DNA from: Mesorhizobium huakuii
Lineage (GTDB): Bacteria > Pseudomonadota > Alphaproteobacteria > Rhizobiales > Rhizobiaceae
Reading direction: 5' to 3'
Assembly: GCF_014189455.1 (NCBI RefSeq)
Contig: NZ_CP050296.1
Location: 5,204,001-5,268,000 of the forward strand
Length of the DNA: 64,000 bases
Positions 18,479 through 31,612 of this stretch are shown piece after piece (positions within the stretch are counted from its first letter, which is position 1; each line of letters opens with the position of its first letter). Made by a program: the position numbers and the translations under genes. The notes below the pieces were generated by a model that worked only from the letters and a program-made list of their open reading frames with translations, did not search any database and was not told where the DNA came from.

Positions 18479-18861
18479 TCGACCATCTCGGCATCGACGT
18501 CGCCGATTTCGACGCTTCGAAGGCTTTCTACGACAAGGCGATGGCGCCGCTGGGCGCTTCTCTGCTCTACATGGTGCCGCTGGAATATACCGGTGGCGCC
18601 AAGGTCGGTGGCTACGGCCGCGATCGGCCGGTGTTCTGGCTGCAGGAAGGCAAGGACAAGCCCAAGGCCCATCAGCATGTCGCCTTCACCGCGCGCAGCC
18701 GCGCCGAAGTCGACGCCTTCCATGCGGCGGCCCTTGCTGCCGGCGGCAAGGACAATGGCGGACCGGGTCTGCGCCCGCACTATCATCCGAACTATTACGG
18801 CGCCTTCATCTTCGATCCCGACGGCAACAATGTCGAGGCCGTCTGCCATGATCCGGAGTGA
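18475..18861 (+). CDS. VOC (glyoxalase/dioxygenase fold) family protein
   Basis: 128 residues made of one glyoxalase-like unit: [21 protein letters not shown] at the start, [20 protein letters not shown] in the middle, and [17 protein letters not shown] at the end, where His4, His62 and Glu123 or their neighbours would form the metal site. The fold covers glyoxalase I, dioxygenases and resistance proteins; this short form is usually annotated as glyoxalase-like with no known substrate. It is translationally coupled to cysS and followed four bases later by the first GFA gene. Confidence 0.88.
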
Positions 18862-18864
18862 GCC

Positions 18865-19352
18865 ATGAGCCTCGACAACCGGCCGGTCTACTCAGGCGGC
18901 TGCCAGTGCGGCGCGGTGCGCTTCCGCGTCGAGGGCACGCTTGGCGACGCGTCGGTCTGCCACTGCCGGATGTGCCAGAAGGCAAGCGGCAATTTCTACC
19001 TGCCGCTGGTCTCGGTGCGTGACGCCAAGGTCGACTGGACACGCGGCGAGCCCAAGCGTTTCCGTTCCTCCAATGCCGCCTGGCGCGGCTTCTGCGCCGA
19101 ATGTGGCACGCCGCTGACCTTCGAGGCGCCCGACGGCATGGCGCTGGCGATCGCCGCTTTCGACGATCCGGCTGGTATCGCGCCGACCATTCAATGGGGT
19201 ACGGAGGCAAAACTGCCTTATGTCGACACCATTCCGCAACTGCCGGGCGAGGACACGATGGCGGATATGGGGTCGGCTCCCTATCTCGCCGAGCTTGTCT
19301 CCTACCAGCATCCCGATCACGACACCGACCAATGGCCGCCGGAGGAAAGACC

Positions 19353-19356
<4 letters not shown>
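18865..19356 (+). CDS. GFA family zinc protein (first of a tandem pair)
   Basis: 163 residues of the glutathione-dependent formaldehyde-activating enzyme/CENP-V family. Zinc-binding cysteines are all present: GGCQCGAV, VCHCRMCQKASG and FCAECGTPL. Only a minority of this family has shown glutathione or formaldehyde activity, so the enzymatic role is uncertain. It ends with YQHPDHDTDQWP. Its stop overlaps the start of a paralogous gene, which suggests local duplication. Confidence 0.9.
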
Positions 19357-22411
<3,055 letters not shown>

Positions 22412-22494
22412 GGTTGAACCATCAGCGAAAGTCCATTGATCCATCAGAACTTTGTGATGGTCTTGCCAAGTTTACTGGGCCATAGCGTCGGGCC

Positions 22495-23431
22495 ATGGTC
22501 ACTGAAGCAATTACCCTGGACGCAGAGTCTAGAGCCCGTCGCGGCTTCCTGCTGGCGTTGGGCGCCTATCTCTTGTGGGGTTTGCTGCCCTTTTACATGA
22601 AGGCGGTGGCGCATCTGCCGCTTGCCGAGGTCATTGCCCACCGTATCGTCTGGTCCGTGCCGATCGCCGGGGCGGTTTTGGTCTGGGCCGGCCGCACGGC
22701 GGACTTCAAGGCGGCAATTCGCTCGCCGCGCACCATCGGCATGGCGGCGCTGACGGCGGCACTGATCTCGGTCAACTGGGGCATCTATGTCTGGGCGATC
22801 GCGGTCGACCGCACCGTCGAGACCGCGCTTGGCTATTACATCAACCCGCTGGTCAGCGTTGTCGTCGGCGCGCTGCTGCTTGGCGAGCGGCTCGGCCGGT
22901 TGCAGATCGCGGCGGTGGTGCTGGCAACGGTCGCCGTCACGGTGCTGACAATCGAGGGCGGCAAGCTGCCCTGGGTGTCGCTGGCGCTGGCGTTTTCCTT
23001 CGCCGCCTACGGCTTCTTCCGCAAGACGCTGCCGATCGGCCCGAGCCAGGGCTTTCTGCTCGAAGTGCTTTTGCTGTCCGTGCCGGCTCTCGGCTACATC
23101 GTCTACCTGATCGCGACCGGGCAGGACCACATCGTCTCCAGCACCGGCACCGACACGGCGCTGCTGATCGGCTGCGGTCCGGTCACATCGGTGCCGCTGC
23201 TTCTGTTTGCGTTCGGTGCCAAGCTTTTTGCGCCTCTCCACCATCGGCATCATGCAATACATCGCGCCGACCATGGTGTTCCTGATCGCGGTGCTGATCT
23301 TCGACGAGCCGTTCGGCACGGCACAGGCCATTGCCTTTGCCCTGATCTGGACGGCGCTGGCGATGTATTCCTGGTCGATGCTGGTTACGGCCCGCCGAGC
23401 CGCCGCTACAACCCGCGGCCGAGCCGCCTGA
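22495..23431 (+). CDS. rarD: RarD/EamA-type permease (frameshifted as sequenced)
   Basis: An inner-membrane protein with about ten hydrophobic segments and the RarD hallmarks GAYLLWGLLPFYMKAV, HRIVWSVP and YYINPLVSV. The frame is lost at a run of five T (23225-23229); with four T the protein continues FGAKLLRLSTIGIMQYIAPT to the C-terminus at 23431. Restored length is about 311 residues. RarD proteins are drug/metabolite-superfamily exporters; some are linked to chloramphenicol sensitivity. It converges with, and slightly overlaps, the remnant of the interrupted transporter gene on the other strand. Confidence 0.85.
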
Positions 23432-23664
23432 CGAACAGGTAGGTGGCCAAAGCGATAACCACCGACACAGCCGTCACCACCCAGAAGCCCGCTGGCGTAT
23501 CAACCAGTGGCAGCCCTCCGACATTCATGCCGAACAGACCCGAGATGATGGTCATCGGCAGCAGCACTGCGGTCATGACGGAGAGAACATAGAGGAGCTG
23601 GTTCGACTGCATGGTCAGCTTGGCCATCAGCTCGTCCTGCAACAACCTTGTGCGCGCTTGCAAC
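23406..23664 (-). pseudogene. 3' part of CorA/ZntB-type transporter gene, cut by IS66 element
   Basis: Encodes the C-terminal membrane region of a CorA-family channel: RTRLLQDELMAKLTMQSNQ, first membrane helix LLYVLSVMTAVLLPMTIISGLF, the diagnostic GMN loop (GLFGMNVGG), and a second helix ending FVRRLGRGL. Its N-terminal half is at 26850-27589 in the same orientation. Removing the element and one 8-base duplication joins GEQLQ to ARTRLLQ in frame. The stop lies inside the end of rarD on the opposite strand. Confidence 0.9.
23657..23664. repeat. Target site duplication, left (CTTGCAAC)
   Basis: CTTGCAAC occurs directly before the left inverted repeat and again directly after the right one at 26842-26849. 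Eight-base duplications are characteristic of IS66-family transposition. Confidence 0.92.
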
Positions 23665-23721
23665 GTAAGCGATGCGCCAAGGCACCTTGCAATAGGCCGA
23701 TGAACATGGAGGTTTCGGGCC

Positions 23722-24159
23722 ATGACATTGGAACATGCAAGCGGCGATACGGTCGCCGAGTTAAGCGGCGCCGCGGCGTCCGAAGATCTTACAACGGTGC
23801 CCGGGCGCGTGCGGCAACGAAGGCTGTGGAGTTGCACGGAGAAGCGCGCGTTGGTCGACCTGGCGAGCGCGGCGGGGTCGTCGGTGACCGAGGTCGCGGA
23901 AGCGTTCGGCGTAGCTCCGTCACAGCTCTATGCGTGGCGCAAGCAGATGGCCGGCGGGGAACTCGATGCCGATCAGGCGATGGCGACCTTCGCGCGCATC
24001 GACGTGAGCGATCTGCCGGATGTCGAACGCCCCGTCGCCGATTGCCCGGACCCGGCCGGCAGGATCGTCGTGGCCTTTCCGAACGGCGCGCGATTGCGGA
24101 TCGACGGGACCGTCGATCCGACAGCGCTACGTATCGTCCTGGCGGAGTTGACCAGTTGA
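23722..24159 (+). CDS. tnpA: IS66 accessory protein TnpA
   Basis: 145 residues with a central helix-turn-helix of the IS3/IS66 accessory type (RALVDLASAAGSSVTEVAEAFGVAPSQLYAWRKQM), followed by a C-terminal PNGARLRIDGTVDPTALRIVLAEL motif common to IS66 TnpA proteins. It is required with TnpB for transposition of the element, probably by binding DNA. The TGA at 24157-24159 overlaps a TTG start for tnpB. Confidence 0.93.
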   Translation: MTLEHASGDTVAELSGAAASEDLTTVPGRVRQRRLWSCTEKRALVDLASAAGSSVTEVAEAFGVAPSQLYAWRKQMAGGELDADQAMATFARIDVSDLPDVERPVADCPDPAGRIVVAFPNGARLRIDGTVDPTALRIVLAELTS

Positions 24160-24506
24160 TCACAGTGGTGCCGACCGACCGGATTTACCTTTGTTGCGGT
24201 GAGACCGATATGCGCCGCGGGATCAACAGCCTGGCACGCATGGTGCAGCAGGTGCTCGCGCTCGACCCGCATACCGGCGCGATCTTCTGCTTCCGTGGAC
24301 GCAAGGGTCATATCATCAAGATTCTGGCGCATGACGACCAGGGGTTCTGCCTTTTTACAAAACGGCTTTCCGAGGGTTGTTTTGCCTGGCCGACGACCAA
24401 GGATCAGGTGACTGTGTCGCTTACCAAGGCAGAGCTTTCGCTGCTTCTGGAGGGGATCGATTGGCGCCGGCCGAGCAAGACCTATCGGCCGCGTTTGGCT
24501 GGCTGA
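24156..24506 (+). CDS. tnpB: IS66 accessory protein TnpB
   Basis: About 116 residues of the IS66 Orf2-like family: TDRIYLCCGETDMRRGINSLARMVQ, AIFCFRGRKGHIIKIL, GFCLFTKRLSEGCFAWP. The best start is TTG 24156, which overlaps the tnpA stop (TTGA); a GTG at 24165 is an alternative. Not related to the RNA-guided TnpB nucleases. Its biochemical role is unknown, but it is needed for IS66 movement. Confidence 0.92.
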   Translation: MITVVPTDRIYLCCGETDMRRGINSLARMVQQVLALDPHTGAIFCFRGRKGHIIKILAHDDQGFCLFTKRLSEGCFAWPTTKDQVTVSLTKAELSLLLEGIDWRRPSKTYRPRLAG

Positions 24507-24578
24507 TTTTGCTCGTTTCTTATTGATTTTGTGTCGATTTTGCTTCCGTGACGAGGGTCTTTCGGGTATGTAATTTGG

Positions 24579-26162
24579 GTGTCGGAACAAGCTCCCTCAA
24601 CCGCTGATTTCTTCGCTCGGATCGCCCTTCTGGAGGCGGCCGTTTCTGCCCGTGACATCGCCATTGCCGAACGGGATGAGCAGCTGCGAAGAGAGCGCGC
24701 CGAGGCCGCACTTCGCATCCAGCGCCTGCAGCTGCGGATCGATCGCTTCAACCGCAAGGCCTTCGGCCGCTCCTCCGAGAAGCTGGGCCAGATGCGGCTC
24801 GAACTCGAAGATCTCGAGACCGATTTCGCCGCCAGCGTGCCCGATATCGAGCTGCCCATCGTTGCTGACACCGACAAGGTCCGGGTGTTGCCGGTGCGTA
24901 AGCTCAACCCGAACCTGCCGCGCAAGCGGGCCGTTCGCGAGCCGTCTTGCGCATGTTGCCCGGGCTGCGGCGGCGATCTGCGCGCCATGGGCGAAGATAG
25001 CGAGGAGATGCTCGATCTGGTCGCCCAGGCCTGGCAGGTGATGGAGACCATTCGACCCAAGTACAGCTGCCGGACCTGCGATAAAATCATCCAGGCGCCG
25101 GCGCCAGCCAAGGCCATTGCACGCGGTAAGCTCAGCTATGCCGCGCTCGCCCATATCATGATGGCGAAGTGGGGTTATCATCTGCCCTTCTACCGTCTGG
25201 CCCAGATGATGGCCGCCAAGGGCGTCGATATCGAGCGATCCACGCTTTCGCGCAGCGCCGGCTACGCCGCCGCTTTGCTCGATCCGATCTACAACCGCAT
25301 CCGTGAGATCGGCCGTACCCGCACCAAGATTCATACCGACGACACGCGGCTTCCGATCCTGGCGCCCGGCAACGGCAAGACCCACAAGGGCGCGCTCTGG
25401 GTTTACGTCGCCGACGACCGCAATTCGGGTTCGCAGGAGCCGCCGATCGCCTGGTATCGCGCCACCATGGGCCGCGCCGGCGAGAGCGTAATGACCGAGC
25501 TCGCCGGATTTGCCGGCACGCTCCAGGCCGACGGTTTCAGCGGCTATAACCAGCTCTACAAGGGCGGCGCCATTCGAGAAGCTGCCTGCCTGGCCCATCT
25601 GCGTCGCAAGATATTCGACGTTCACGACAGCCAGCCGACCGAGCTCAGCACGACGGCGATGGCCGGTATCCAGGCGATCTACCGGATCGAGGAAGAGATA
25701 CGGGGGCTCCCGCCCGCCGAGCGATTGGCCGCACGACGAAGTCGGACCCGACCACTGGTCCGCGCGCTGCGACGACAGCTCATGCGCCAGGGCAAGGGTT
25801 TGTCGCGCCATGCCGATATCGCGAAGGCCTTCGCCTATGGCACCAACCGATGGCGCGCGTTCAATCGCTTCCTCTACGATGGCCAGCTCGAGCCCGACAA
25901 CCTGATCGCGGAGCGGGCGATTCGTGGATTTACAGTCGGCAGGCGCAACTGGCTTTTCTCGGGCAGCTTCGCCGCGGCAGAGCGGTCAGCGGTCGTGCTC
26001 AGCATCATTGAGACCTGCAAGCTCTGCGGCGTCGATGCCGAAGCCTACATGGCCGATGTCACCGAGCGCATCCAGAACGACTGGCCAGCCTCGCGATGGG
26101 ATGAGCTGATGCCGTGGAATTGGGTGCGCCGCCAAGCGATGCCGCTCTCCTTGGCGGCATGA
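24579..26162 (+). CDS. tnpC: IS66 transposase TnpC
   Basis: 527 residues from GTG 24579. An N-terminal coiled coil (RIALLEAAVSARDIAIAERDEQ) precedes a zinc-finger-like segment (CACCPGCGGD and YSCRTCDKII). The DDE catalytic core follows, with Asp in KIHTDDTRLP, Asp in LQADGFSGYN and Glu in DNLIAERAIRG. It is full length with no frame break, so the enzyme should be active. It ends in an ATGA overlap with the passenger gene. Confidence 0.95.
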   Translation: MSEQAPSTADFFARIALLEAAVSARDIAIAERDEQLRRERAEAALRIQRLQLRIDRFNRKAFGRSSEKLGQMRLELEDLETDFAASVPDIELPIVADTDKVRVLPVRKLNPNLPRKRAVREPSCACCPGCGGDLRAMGEDSEEMLDLVAQAWQVMETIRPKYSCRTCDKIIQAPAPAKAIARGKLSYAALAHIMMAKWGYHLPFYRLAQMMAAKGVDIERSTLSRSAGYAAALLDPIYNRIREIGRTRTKIHTDDTRLPILAPGNGKTHKGALWVYVADDRNSGSQEPPIAWYRATMGRAGESVMTELAGFAGTLQADGFSGYNQLYKGGAIREAACLAHLRRKIFDVHDSQPTELSTTAMAGIQAIYRIEEEIRGLPPAERLAARRSRTRPLVRALRRQLMRQGKGLSRHADIAKAFAYGTNRWRAFNRFLYDGQLEPDNLIAERAIRGFTVGRRNWLFSGSFAAAERSAVVLSIIETCKLCGVDAEAYMADVTERIQNDWPASRWDELMPWNWVRRQAMPLSLAA

Positions 26163-26760
26163 GCGCAATCGATGACATGGCGCTGTCGGACGAGGCGCTC
26201 GAGGCCTGGATGGCCATCAAACCCGCCCCCCGCCCGCTGGTGCGGACGATGTCGGCGCTGGATGGCTTCGTAACGGCGGCGGTCACCGGGCCGCGGTTCC
26301 CGGACCCGCAAGACTGGATGTGCCCGCTCATGGGGTTGCCGCGCGACGTCCTGGCCAAAGGATCTGCAACCGATCACGCCGTGTTTGCCAGCGTCGCCAG
26401 GATCCACAACCGGATCAACGAGACGCTCTTCGACAGACCGCAGGACTATGCGCCCCGTTTCGCCACCAAGCCCAGCGGCGGCATCGACCCGCGGCCGTGG
26501 TGCCAGGGGTTCTACGCGGCCATCAATCTCAACATCAAAAAATGGAAACGGCTACTCGACCTCGACAACCCCAACCACGGCCTGCTGCTGCCGATCCTGA
26601 TCTACTGCGTCGACAAAAGGGGCGGCCCGTCCTCGGCAAGCCCAGGCCAGGGCCAGAGACCGCGCGCTTCATCGAGCATGAGGCCTACAAAGACATCGCC
26701 CTCGTCATCCCCGCCCTGCGCGAACTCCACTACGTCACCCGTTATGACGATCCGCAGTGA
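26159..26760 (+). CDS. UPF0149-type passenger protein of IS66 element (frameshifted as sequenced)
   Basis: The ATG overlaps the tnpC stop. MSAIDDMALSDEALEAWMAI opens an YgfB/YecA-like (UPF0149) domain with ALDGFVTAAVTGPRF and DPRPWCQGFYAAIN. The frame breaks at AAAA (26615-26618): with five A the protein continues CVDKKGRPVLGKPRPGPE to HYVTRYDDPQ, ending at 26760, about 200 residues. Genes of this type accompany some IS66 elements. The function in transposition, if any, is not known. Confidence 0.78.
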
Positions 26761-26841
26761 TCGCGGCGACGCGGACCAACGGCTTCCTATTATCTACTAT
26801 AGAGCACTATTTCGGGAAAGGTGCCTTGGCGCATCGCTTAC

Positions 26842-26849
26842 CTTGCAAC
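26842..26849. repeat. Target site duplication, right (CTTGCAAC)
   Basis: Second copy of the 8-base sequence flanking the IS66-family element; see 23657-23664. Confidence 0.92.
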
Positions 26850-27589
26850 TGCTCGCCGTCATTGTAGAGGGTGAGCGCCCGGTGCGAGAGTCGGGCCGCC
26901 ATGTCGTTGATCAGGTCGGGCAGCTCGTCGCGATGCGAATGGTCGAGATGGCGAAACAGGTTGGTGAGCGTCGCCATCTGCCGATGGATCACAACCAGCT
27001 GCCGGCGCGCCTCGACCAGCGATTGGCGTTCATTATGCCACGCATCGCGCACGACGCGATCCTCGATGCCGTCGAGTGCGTCGCCGAGTTTGCCGAGCTC
27101 GGCCGACATGCCGTCGAGCGACTGACCCATGACCGCCTCGATCAGGTCCGCTGGCGAGCGGAATTTCCGCGATCCATTCTCCACCGCCTTGCGAACCGCG
27201 TCGACCGACTCCAGAGGCTGCTTGCGGGCGCCGATCAGCATCGTGTCGTTGAAGGCGAAGCGGAAATGGACGAGTCCGCGCGCCTCTGAAAAATCGTGCC
27301 TGAGGTCCGGCAGGTCGCCAAAGAGCCAGCCATCCTCGTAGTCGACGTGGCAGCCATGGCTGGGCGCGAGGAAAGCATCGCGCGCCGGGGCCGGTAGAGC
27401 CTTCTCGGCGGCGATTTCCTGGCGGGCGTGCAGATCGGTGATCTGGTAGCTGCGCCATGTCCAGTGCGCGGCGCTGGCGTCCTTGGTCCGCACGCCTTCT
27501 GCGGTGAAATGATAGATGAAGAACAGCCCGTGCTCATCGGGCAGGTAAGGCGACAGGTCGGTGCCTTCCGGGGCGAGGGCGGTATCCAT
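26850..27589 (-). pseudogene. 5' part of CorA/ZntB-type transporter gene, cut by IS66 element
   Basis: Encodes about 246 N-terminal residues, the large cytoplasmic domain of a ZntB/CorA-type divalent cation channel: HWTWRSYQITDLHARQEI, EDGWLFGDLPDLRHDF, FRFAFNDTMLIGARKQP, and the long stalk helices ending in ALTLYNDGEQLQ. ZntB-type members move zinc or other divalent ions. The element interrupts the gene before the membrane segments and the GMN motif, so this half cannot form a pore by itself. If no second copy exists elsewhere, the strain has lost this transporter. Confidence 0.9.
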
Positions 27590-27743
27590 GGGCAGTGCCA
27601 GATGCAGGTTTCAAGTGCGGCGCCCGCATTAGCGGTCGTCTGGCCGCAATTTCTAGCACGCGCGAACCCGGTTCCGTGTGACGGTTTCTTGACAGCCGAT
27701 CACAGTGTCGAGCGGCGGCATTGGCCGGATGCAACAATTGTCG

Positions 27744-30454
27744 TCATCTTCGACGCTTGGATGGACTTCGCATCCACCGCAACGGGGCTGTCAATCGTCG
27801 CCAACTGGGCGACGCGAGCAGTGCGGCGCGCTCGGCAAGGAGATTGTCTCGATCGTGCACCAGTGCGTCCCGTTCGAGGCCGAGCTCACGATAGGCGCGG
27901 TTGATTGCGTCGCGCTCGCCGCGCAAATGGTCGGACTCGGCCGCCGCCGCCGCGCCCCCAAGACATCGCAGGCATCATCGAATTTCGCCCGCATCAGGTC
28001 CAGCTCATCGCGCAATTTCTGGCTGTCGCCGTCGTCCGCCATGGCACATAGAATGTCGTAGGCAGTACGGATCAGCGGTGTCACATCCGGATGGTTCTGC
28101 AATTCCCCGGCTGTTGCCCGTTCATGATGCAGGTCCGCTGTCAGGAAACGCCCTATCTCGGTTTCCGCTTGGTCGGAGTGTGTCGGCCAGGCGATGCTGG
28201 TCTTGTCCGCCGCACGCTCGACATGATGTCGCCAGTCGATCAGGAATTGTTCGTGGCGTATGAAACAACGTGGCATGTGCCGCGAATGATGTTCCGCCTC
28301 GAGCACGTGCCTGAGCCAGAGCAAAAGGGATTTCGCCAACGGCAATCCATCCCGTCGCTGCAGCGAGTAAGCGACCTCGAGGGGATTGCGGAGCGGAAGC
28401 AAAGCCACCGGCTCGACCTCTATCTCGGCAAGGATCGACGACATGAACGGAATGAACCGGCAAATCCGGGGATCCTTGACGAAAAACAGCGGTTCATCGC
28501 TGTACTCGCTTGCCAGGATCGCCTTGATCTTGTGGCGGTGAGTCTCCGCCGCCGGTGATTGCAGCCATTGCGGATCGAGCGGCCGCCAGTCATGCCACGA
28601 GGAGGCTGCCGCTGCGAGCAGTTCGTCGTTGGCGAAATTGAGCGGGGTGCTTTCCCAATATCCCCTGGGATTGTTGCCGTCCGCGCGCAATGGCTTTTTG
28701 GGAGGGGCCGATCCCAATGCGGCGATGGTGCCGGCAAGCATCGAGGTCCCGCTGCGATGCATCCCAAGCACGAGGATCGCTTTTCTCCGGGAGTGGCGCG
28801 CGCGGTTCGACATCTGCGCGGCCGGCGGCGGCTCTTGCCGCAACGGCAGTCGGGCTTCGAGCCATTCGGCTATTCCCGCGGGCAGCGCCAGCGTTCCGTC
28901 CAGGATCGGGTTCGCGGCAGCGGAGCCCTCGTTGAACAGCCCATGATAGTGAATATGAACCAGCCGGGCCGGGTCAGGCGCCGTGGCCGGGTTGAAGTTG
29001 TGGAGCGGAAAATTATGCGTGGCCGGCAAAAGCCGCACGGAATGGTTGCCGGCGGTCGCCGCCAGTGAGAAAGCAGCCTGGCTCGTGCCCCAGAAGGCCG
29101 TGGCCTCCCCCTGCAGGATGCCGGTCCCGGTGCCGTAGGTTGGCTCGGCGCCGGCCCATGGTTTCATGTTGGCGGCCACCAGCTTCCTGAAAATATCTTC
29201 CGTGCGCTGAAACAGGCCGCTCGCCCTTTTTGCGGCGATGAGCCCGCCATTGTAGCTGGCGCGCACAGCCAGGCCGTCGACACTCGTACGCACGATCGGC
29301 AGGTGCTCGTAGTCGACATCGGTAAGGACGCATAGCTGCCGCCAGTAAGCGTCGAATGGGTCGCCAGGGCCTGTCGTGCACATCCCCTTGCTGTCCACCG
29401 GGCGGGCAGCGGCGGAGCATGTGCCCAACGAAAAGTCGGGCTCGGCGATGAATATCGTGTCGCTATCAAGCATGATGATGACTGGTGGCCCGGTCCGTCT
29501 TTCGACATGAGCAAGCGAATGGACCCGGTATGAAGGGCCATATTGCGGGCAGGGGCTGTCGATTTCGATCGGCAGATAGTCCACTCCCAGTTGCCCGAAC
29601 CGGTCTATCGTCGACGCGGAGGGGCGACGGCTGCTTCTCGGCGAGACCGCCGTTATCGGGGACCGCGAATAAGAGCCGGCGAAACACCTTATGCTTTCGC
29701 ACAGCAGCAACGCCTGTGCTTCAAGAATGCCCGCCTCGGCAATCAGCACGAACTCGACGTCGTTTTCAGATCCATCGGTTTTGGCTTCGGTGACGGGTTC
29801 TTGGCGCGGGACAGGAGACGGAATTGCCGGGCGTTCGTTCCTGGCTACGCCGATCTTCTGGATGATGACTTGTTCACCTCGGTACAGCTCGCGGTATTGG
29901 CCTGATTGCACCGACAGGAAACTGTCGATCCCGAGTTTTGGACGCTCGACCTCATCGGCAAAGAACGTCCATTCGTAATCGTCGAAAATGACGATCCCGC
30001 CATCCCGCACCATCGGCCAGGAGAACACGACATCGGCCTGGACATCGGCACTGTGATGGCTGCCGTCGACGTAGACGAGGTCGAAGCGCCGCTCGTCGGT
30101 GATAAGGCGGGCCAATGCCTGGGACGAGGGACTTTTGATCTTTTCGACCCGTTTGCCGAACGCGGCGAGATTGCTGTCGAAGCGTTGCTCGACATGCGCA
30201 AGCTGGTCGCTCCATTTCTGGCGCAGGGTGTGTTCGGGACTGCCGCCGAACGTATCGATGCATGTGAGCCGGCATTTGCCGAAATAATTGAGAAAGAAGA
30301 TCGCCGACCGGCCCTCCCAGGAGCCGATCTCCAGGACCTCGAGAGCCTCGTCGCGGCGCGACTGGAACAGTGTGGCCCAGAGGGGAAAGAAGCGCGAGGT
30401 CCAGTCGGTCGAAAGGCTTTTGCCTGCAAACCAGGCAGAATAATCAAGGTCCAT
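27744..30454 (-). CDS. Methyltransferase-glycosyltransferase-sulfotransferase fusion (frameshifted near C-terminus)
   Basis: About 903 residues from ATG 30454. Residues about 35-200 are a Methyltransf_24-like SAM domain (LEVLEIGSWEGRSAIFFL, DLVYVDGSHHSADV, GGIVIFDDYEW). The middle third resembles a nucleotide-sugar transferase (EFVLIAEAGILEAQALLLC, IIMLDSDTIFIAEPDF with a DSD motif). From about residue 560 there is a sulfotransferase with the PAPS-binding loop GMHRSGTSML and FFVKDPRICRF. A short coiled coil and PSWRRLTAPLRW finish the protein, as in many surface-polysaccharide enzymes. A missing base at C5 (27955-27959) breaks the last 75 residues. It is paired with a GT2 gene. Confidence 0.8.
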
Positions 30455-30535
30455 AATTCTCACTCTTTACGGCAGAGACGGCACCTTCGGTTTCCAGAAA
30501 TCTGTTCCTCGTCAATTGGTCCAGCACCAGTTCAC

Positions 30536-31612
30536 TCAGCGGCCTGTTTTGCGCAACCACGCCTTGAGCCCGATCGCCAGTCGCCTTGTCGCTGCACCGG
30601 CTACGGCGCGCCAGTCGAGCGGCCAGCACAGATAGCAGACGCGCAGCATCTCCGTGAGACCCGGCGGCGGGCTGGCGAGCATGCGCGCGACGATGCCATG
30701 GGCCAGCTGCCTCGCCGCAATCGCATCCTCCGTGCGTCTGAAGGGCCGTGACGCTGCAAGGAAGGCCTTGAGTACGCCGAGCAACTTGCCGTAGGCGGCG
30801 GCGCGTCGGTCGGTAGCGATCACGTTCCCCCGGATGAACTGGGTGAGGTCCTGGGCGAAAGCATCGTCATAAAGGTCGTAGGTCAGGCCGAGGCGCGCCC
30901 ATGATGCCTGGCGGATCGGATGCGTGCGATTGCGGGCATTCGTTGCGTTTGTCGCGGTCAGCCCAAGTGCGTTCAGCCGGTAGCGCGTCAGCGGTTCGGC
31001 AAGATTTCGCGCCCGGCACAAAGGCAGCATGTCGAACCACAGATAGTGGTCCTGCGAGACCAGTTCATCGATTCGGTAACGCCCGGCGGCCTCGAAGCAG
31101 CCACGGCGGTAGGCGATCGTCGAATGGTAGAAGGGATTGTGGAACAGGATCGTCCAGCGGATCTCCAGATCCGTCTCGGGCATAAGCTGCGCGCCGACGA
31201 CGCGGTCGGCTTCGTCGATCAGCGTTACCGCATGTCCGACGAGGCCAAGTTCGCGATCCTCGTCCAGGGCCGCGACCAGTCGTCCGACATGCGCGGGCTC
31301 GGCGATATCGTCCGCGTCGAGGCGCAGGATGATCTCGCCTCGGGCCGCCTCGATGCCGCGATTGGCGGCAGCGGCGGTGCCGAGATTGGTCGGATTGATG
31401 ACCAGCCGGATGCGCGGATCGCGACGCGCCAGTTCCCGGAAGACCGCGTCCTGGCCCGTTCCGTCATCGACGATGATGAGTTCGAGATCGTCGAAATCCT
31501 GGATCAGGATGCTGTTGACCGCGGCGTCGAGAAAGCGCTGGTCCGTATAGACGGTCATGACGACGGAAGCGCGTGGAACGCGATCCGCGTCGCCGCCTGT
31601 TCTGTCCGCCAC
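30536..31612 (-). CDS. Family 2 glycosyltransferase
   Basis: 358 residues from GTG 31612. The GT-A fold begins ASVVMTVYTDQRFLDAAVNSIL; nucleotide-sugar contacts are in ELIIVDDGTG and the metal motif is in LRLDADDIAEP. A further conserved acidic site is DELVSQDHYLWFDML. The C-terminal 100 residues are helical and may associate with the membrane. It lies just upstream of the large fusion gene on the same strand, so both probably act on one surface glycan. Donor and acceptor sugars are unknown. Confidence 0.9.
   Translation of the reverse strand: MADRTGGDADRVPRASVVMTVYTDQRFLDAAVNSILIQDFDDLELIIVDDGTGQDAVFRELARRDPRIRLVINPTNLGTAAAANRGIEAARGEIILRLDADDIAEPAHVGRLVAALDEDRELGLVGHAVTLIDEADRVVGAQLMPETDLEIRWTILFHNPFYHSTIAYRRGCFEAAGRYRIDELVSQDHYLWFDMLPLCRARNLAEPLTRYRLNALGLTATNATNARNRTHPIRQASWARLGLTYDLYDDAFAQDLTQFIRGNVIATDRRAAAYGKLLGVLKAFLAASRPFRRTEDAIAARQLAHGIVARMLASPPPGLTEMLRVCYLCWPLDWRAVAGAATRRLAIGLKAWLRKTGR

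Larger units (their letters stand above)
23665..26841 (+). mobile_element. Complete IS66-family insertion sequence, 3177 bp
   Basis: Bounded by a perfect 24-base inverted repeat (23665-23688 beginning GTAAGCGATGCGCC, and 26818-26841) and flanked by an 8-base duplication CTTGCAAC. It contains tnpA, tnpB and tnpC in the usual order plus a UPF0149-type passenger gene after tnpC. The tnpA/tnpB and tnpC/passenger junctions are stop-start overlaps. The intact ends and perfect duplication suggest a recent insertion. It interrupts a CorA/ZntB-type gene. Confidence 0.96.

Noticed and set aside
24156..24506. RNA-guided TnpB nuclease
   Set aside because: The name is shared, but this 116-residue protein is the IS66 Orf2-type accessory protein with no RuvC motifs.
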